DNA of 64,000 bases. It comes from a bacterium (GTDB taxonomy: Bacteria; Zixibacteria; MSB-5A5; GN15; FEB-12). The notes under the pieces are model-generated. The model did not search any database. It was given only the letters and a program-made list of their open reading frames with translations, and was not told the DNA's origin. The translations under genes were made by a program, and so were the position numbers. The DNA is taken from assembly GCA_020444475.1 (NCBI GenBank), contig JAHLKV010000003.1:62001-126000 (forward strand), read 5' to 3'. Numbering within the stretch: the stretch's first letter is position 1; each line of letters opens with the position of its first letter. Of the stretch, positions 61,513-64,000 are shown piece after piece.

Positions 61513-62421
61513 TTATTCCTCCACCGTCGGATAGGCCGGTGTCAGCCACTCCACGTCGCGAGCCGGGTGCCGATACCAGTCCGGCGCGGTGTCGAGAAAA
61601 TCCTCGGCGGACAGGTGATCGATCGCCAGCAGCTTGCGGTTGATCTCGCCGACATGCAGCGCAGCCGCCTCGATCCTCCGAAGTCGCGAGAGCACTTTCT
61701 GGTTCGGAATCTCACCCTCGGCGATCAGGCATTGTATGTTGCCCACTATCACCGCCAGCGGATTGTTGATTTGATGGTTGATCACAGCCGCCATTTTGAG
61801 CACTACCCGGAGTTTCTCAGCGGCCACCTTCTGCGAGTGCGCTACCAGCAGCTGATTGTGCGCATCAGCCAGTTCGCTGTTCTTGCGCTCGATCTCCTGC
61901 TGGAACAACTGGCGTTCGATCGAGATCGCCAGTTGATCGGCGACCACGCTCATCAACCGGACATCTTTCTGCCCGAACACTTTCGGTTGATGACAGCCGA
62001 GATTCAGCACGCCCAGCGCCTCGCCATCGATCAGGAGCGGCAGCGACATGAAACTCCGGAACGTGATCTCTCCTTCAAAGTCGGTCGTCTCGGGACGGTC
62101 GGCCAGGAGAACGGGTTTCTTGGTCGACGCTGCCCAGCCGGACAACCCCGTGCCCTGTCCGATCCGAAGAAAACTGATCGGCTCGACCCGTTCGCCGAGC
62201 GACGCCACTTCGTCGAGGCGGTTCGCCTTTTCATTCTTGAGATACAGCGTCGCCCCATCGAACGGCAGGATAACTTTGATCTTGTTCAGGATCTCAGCAA
62301 ACGTCGTCGGTGACGGCGCCTTACCCCGGCAGTACGAAGCGATCTCCGCGATCAGGCCGATCTTCTCCCAGAAGCGGCTCGGATCGGAATCGGTCGTCGA
62401 TGTCTTGCGAGTAGTCGCCAC
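61513..62421 (-). CDS. GAF domain protein with HisKA-like dimerisation helix but no ATPase domain
   Basis: 302 residues. GAF domain (about 45-175; FDGATLYLKNEKANRLDEVA ... SFMSLPLLIDGEALGVLNLG), a coiled linker, then an H-box segment INHQINNPLAVIVGNIQ (about 215-230) typical of histidine kinase DHp domains. After that helical hairpin the protein stops within 50 residues: no N, G1 or G2 ATP-binding motifs. It may be a phosphotransfer or scaffold protein, or a kinase acting with a partner. It overlaps or abuts its neighbours (0-1 nt spacing) in an operon. Confidence 0.82.
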   Translation of the reverse strand: MATTRKTSTTDSDPSRFWEKIGLIAEIASYCRGKAPSPTTFAEILNKIKVILPFDGATLYLKNEKANRLDEVASLGERVEPISFLRIGQGTGLSGWAASTKKPVLLADRPETTDFEGEITFRSFMSLPLLIDGEALGVLNLGCHQPKVFGQKDVRLMSVVADQLAISIERQLFQQEIERKNSELADAHNQLLVAHSQKVAAEKLRVVLKMAAVINHQINNPLAVIVGNIQCLIAEGEIPNQKVLSRLRRIEAAALHVGEINRKLLAIDHLSAEDFLDTAPDWYRHPARDVEWLTPAYPTVEE

Positions 62422-63024
62422 TCAGTGGCCTCCCATCACGGGCGACAGCTCGTCGAGAAGCTGGCGCGCGCATTCATCGTACAACTTCGAAAACAACAAC
62501 ATCTTCTCGTCGGGGCGAAGGTGGATGTCGGGATCGTTTCGATCATCATCCATCGTCGCCTGGAAAACCCGCTTCGCCGACAACTGGGTCACGAACCGGT
62601 CGGCCGACAGCAGTCGTCCGCGGCGCAGATCGATCAGTCGGTATTCGCCCTCAATCACACCCAGTGTTTCCCACTTGTGAAAGATGAGCGGCATATGGAA
62701 CGATTTGCGACGCTCGATCCGCTGACGATCGACTTCAAGACTGAGCAGATATCGTCCACCGATCTCCATCCCCCAGTTCGTGAGAGAGTCAAGGTCGAGC
62801 GACGTGCCGGGAAAGGCGGGATAGGCCGGATCATCAGGCGCGATCGCAATCACCCGAAGGTTGGGATCGCGCGTCATACGAGCCCTCAGCGCTTCCTCGA
62901 GTCCGTTCTCCGCCCAGGCGTTGGGGACGGATTGGACGCGAAGAATGACATTGCGTTCACCCGCAGCAAGACTCCCGGCGATCAGCAGCGCCGCCGCCAT
63001 GAACAGGACGATACGTTGGTACAT
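62422..63024 (-). CDS. Hypothetical exported protein
   Basis: 200 residues with an N-terminal signal (IVLFMAAALLIAGSLAAG). The mature part is alpha/beta (ERNVILRVQSVPNAWAENGLEEALRARM, GGRYLLSLEVDRQRIERRK). The fold may resemble periplasmic CsgG/curli-type or TolB-like N-domains, but this is only an impression. It is directly upstream of the GAF protein gene (0 nt gap) and downstream of the PilZ gene (9 nt). Confidence 0.6.
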   Translation of the reverse strand: MYQRIVLFMAAALLIAGSLAAGERNVILRVQSVPNAWAENGLEEALRARMTRDPNLRVIAIAPDDPAYPAFPGTSLDLDSLTNWGMEIGGRYLLSLEVDRQRIERRKSFHMPLIFHKWETLGVIEGEYRLIDLRRGRLLSADRFVTQLSAKRVFQATMDDDRNDPDIHLRPDEKMLLFSKLYDECARQLLDELSPVMGGH

Positions 63025-63033
63025 GGTTTTTCC

Positions 63034-63555
63034 TCAGGCCGAGGCGATCCGGCTCTCCTCGAAAACGTACTTGCTCAGGACTTTGCGTACGGTATGCTCG
63101 AAGTCATCGAGCGTGTCCGGGAGCATGTCGATCTGCCCCTGGGACATCAGGTCGGCAACCTCGTTGCGCGTCACGAACGAGATACCGGCGATGATACCTT
63201 CGGCGTCCTGCTCGACCCGCTTGACGAGACCGAGCACGTCGTTCAGCGCTTCGATATCCTGCATGATGAAATGCAGCGCCACAACGTCCCCGGTAAGTAC
63301 CTGCTGGTCCAGTTCCACCAGCAGTCCACCGGCGGAGATGTTGAGGATCGTGCCGTTGATGACGTGCCATTCACCATCCGGCCAGAACTGACCCTCGGCG
63401 TCACGGATCTTGTTCAACGTGACGGGCGATGCGATTTCGATACGGACGAACCGCCGACGGTTGTCTTCCTCGACACGGAACGGTCGACGAGCCGCGACCA
63501 CTGTCGATTCGGTCGGGACTTCCTGAATGAACTTCACCTTTTCCTTGGTCGCCAT
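63034..63555 (-). CDS. PilZ domain protein
   Basis: 173 residues. c-di-GMP-binding motifs: RRRFVRIEI (RxxxR type) at about residue 34-42 and NISAGGLLVEL (D/NxSxxG) at about 72-82. The rest is the PilZ beta barrel and a C-terminal helical extension (TLDDFEHTVRKVLSKYVFEES). Probably a c-di-GMP effector for motility or surface behaviour, in an operon with the other PilZ gene and the exported protein. Confidence 0.85.
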   Translation of the reverse strand: MATKEKVKFIQEVPTESTVVAARRPFRVEEDNRRRFVRIEIASPVTLNKIRDAEGQFWPDGEWHVINGTILNISAGGLLVELDQQVLTGDVVALHFIMQDIEALNDVLGLVKRVEQDAEGIIAGISFVTRNEVADLMSQGQIDMLPDTLDDFEHTVRKVLSKYVFEESRIASA

Positions 63556-63561
63556 GAGTCT

Positions 63562-64000
63562 CTACCCCTTCCCGGAAAACCGGGGCTTATCGGATTGCAT
63601 CCATGCTTGTATTTCGTAATCTCTTTTTTCGCGATCGGAGGCGGTATAACTGAAAACGGCGTTCGGCAAATGCTCGAGCCGTCGCTCGTTGAGGTGACGA
63701 CGGCTGGCTTCCCGCACCATGAATTCCACGCCGACGTGGTAGGTCGACATATCGAGCTGAAAGCAGTGCCGGACCCGTCCGAGAATCAGATCGGGCAGGA
63801 CTTTTCTGGGAAGGTCGAAATGCAGCAGCAGCAGGATATCGGGCTGCACGAAACTGGTCAGGCGAATCAGTGCCCCGCCGCTGGAAATGTTAATGGTCTC
63901 GGTTTTCAGCCAGCGCAGACGGGCAATATCGACCGGTCCGAACGTGCGGCTTGGATAGGGAGCGAGATCAACCGGACGCGACAAAGGCATCCTGACGAAC
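63562..64000 (-). CDS. PilZ domain protein (partial, N-terminus beyond right edge)
   Basis: The Met at 63990 is not the likely start: the frame continues upstream to the window edge and reads FVRMPLSRPVDL, which matches the RxFVRIEI start of the neighbouring PilZ protein, so part of the RxxxR motif is outside the window. Inside: TINISSGGALIRL (NxSxxG motif) and a beta barrel, then a C-terminal helical part (REASRRHLNERRLEHL). It lies 6 bp upstream of the next PilZ gene, an operon of two c-di-GMP receptors. Confidence 0.75.
   Translation of the reverse strand, partial: FVRMPLSRPVDLAPYPSRTFGPVDIARLRWLKTETINISSGGALIRLTSFVQPDILLLLHFDLPRKVLPDLILGRVRHCFQLDMSTYHVGVEFMVREASRRHLNERRLEHLPNAVFSYTASDREKRDYEIQAWMQSDKPRFSGKG

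Noticed and set aside
58725..62313. Plus-strand open frames of 454 and 831 codons
   Set aside because: Antisense to fapA, two receivers and the GAF protein, all with clear family motifs; no SD and no recognisable domains.

Overview
The window looks like a chromosome segment of an uncultivated FCB-group bacterium, most probably candidate phylum Zixibacteria or a close relative. The basis is inference from family content: GC-rich DNA, very long secreted proteins ending in a PNPFNP...GVYFYRL...KKMMLLK C-terminal sorting domain, paired dockerin-like repeats of the type DLSDLIYLVNYLFLGGPAP, and a sodium-pumping methylmalonyl-CoA decarboxylase operon. Two tRNA genes are present (Arg-ACG, Ser-GCT); there is no rRNA, no recognisable transposase and no CRISPR array.

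Layout. 1-8.7 kb: housekeeping and membrane genes, mostly on the minus strand: an RlmD/TrmA-type rRNA methyltransferase cut by the left edge, DinB, YqaA, a CNNM/HlyC protein, HtpX, an SDF symporter with a long charged disordered tail, a K+ channel with RCK domains, VanZ. 9-15.3 kb: two tandem secreted proteins sharing a module and a C-terminal sorting domain. 15.4-25.8 kb: PP2C phosphatase, tRNA-Arg, small conserved proteins, CorA, MscS, a DUF4412-like protein, a chemoreceptor and a porin.

26-35.6 kb is the most interesting part. A compact minus-strand locus has a near-consensus promoter, a roughly 410-nt leader, two tiny paralogous three-cysteine peptide genes with perfect Shine-Dalgarno sequences, two different radical SAM/SPASM enzymes whose genes overlap by 4 nt, and an ABC exporter. 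I read it as a ribosomally made, radical-SAM-modified and exported peptide (RiPP) system that I cannot assign to a named class. It is flanked by secreted dockerin-repeat proteins and an FN3 lipoprotein.

36-39.6 kb: Na+-translocating methylmalonyl-CoA decarboxylase operon (alpha, OadG-like, biotin carrier, beta). 40-58 kb: scattered secreted, membrane and small enzyme genes (a LamG/cadherin-like giant protein, SPFH slipin with a ribbon-helix-helix partner, DJ-1/PfpI, cation-chloride cotransporter, DUF1801, DinB, RDD). Between them lie mosaic arrays of short palindromes, one of which has undergone a 119-bp tandem duplication that copied the end of a neighbouring gene. 58.5-64 kb: tRNA-Ser and a minus-strand cluster of FapA, two stand-alone receivers, a GAF/HisKA protein without an ATPase domain, and two PilZ proteins (the last cut by the right edge), probably a motility or c-di-GMP related regulatory set.
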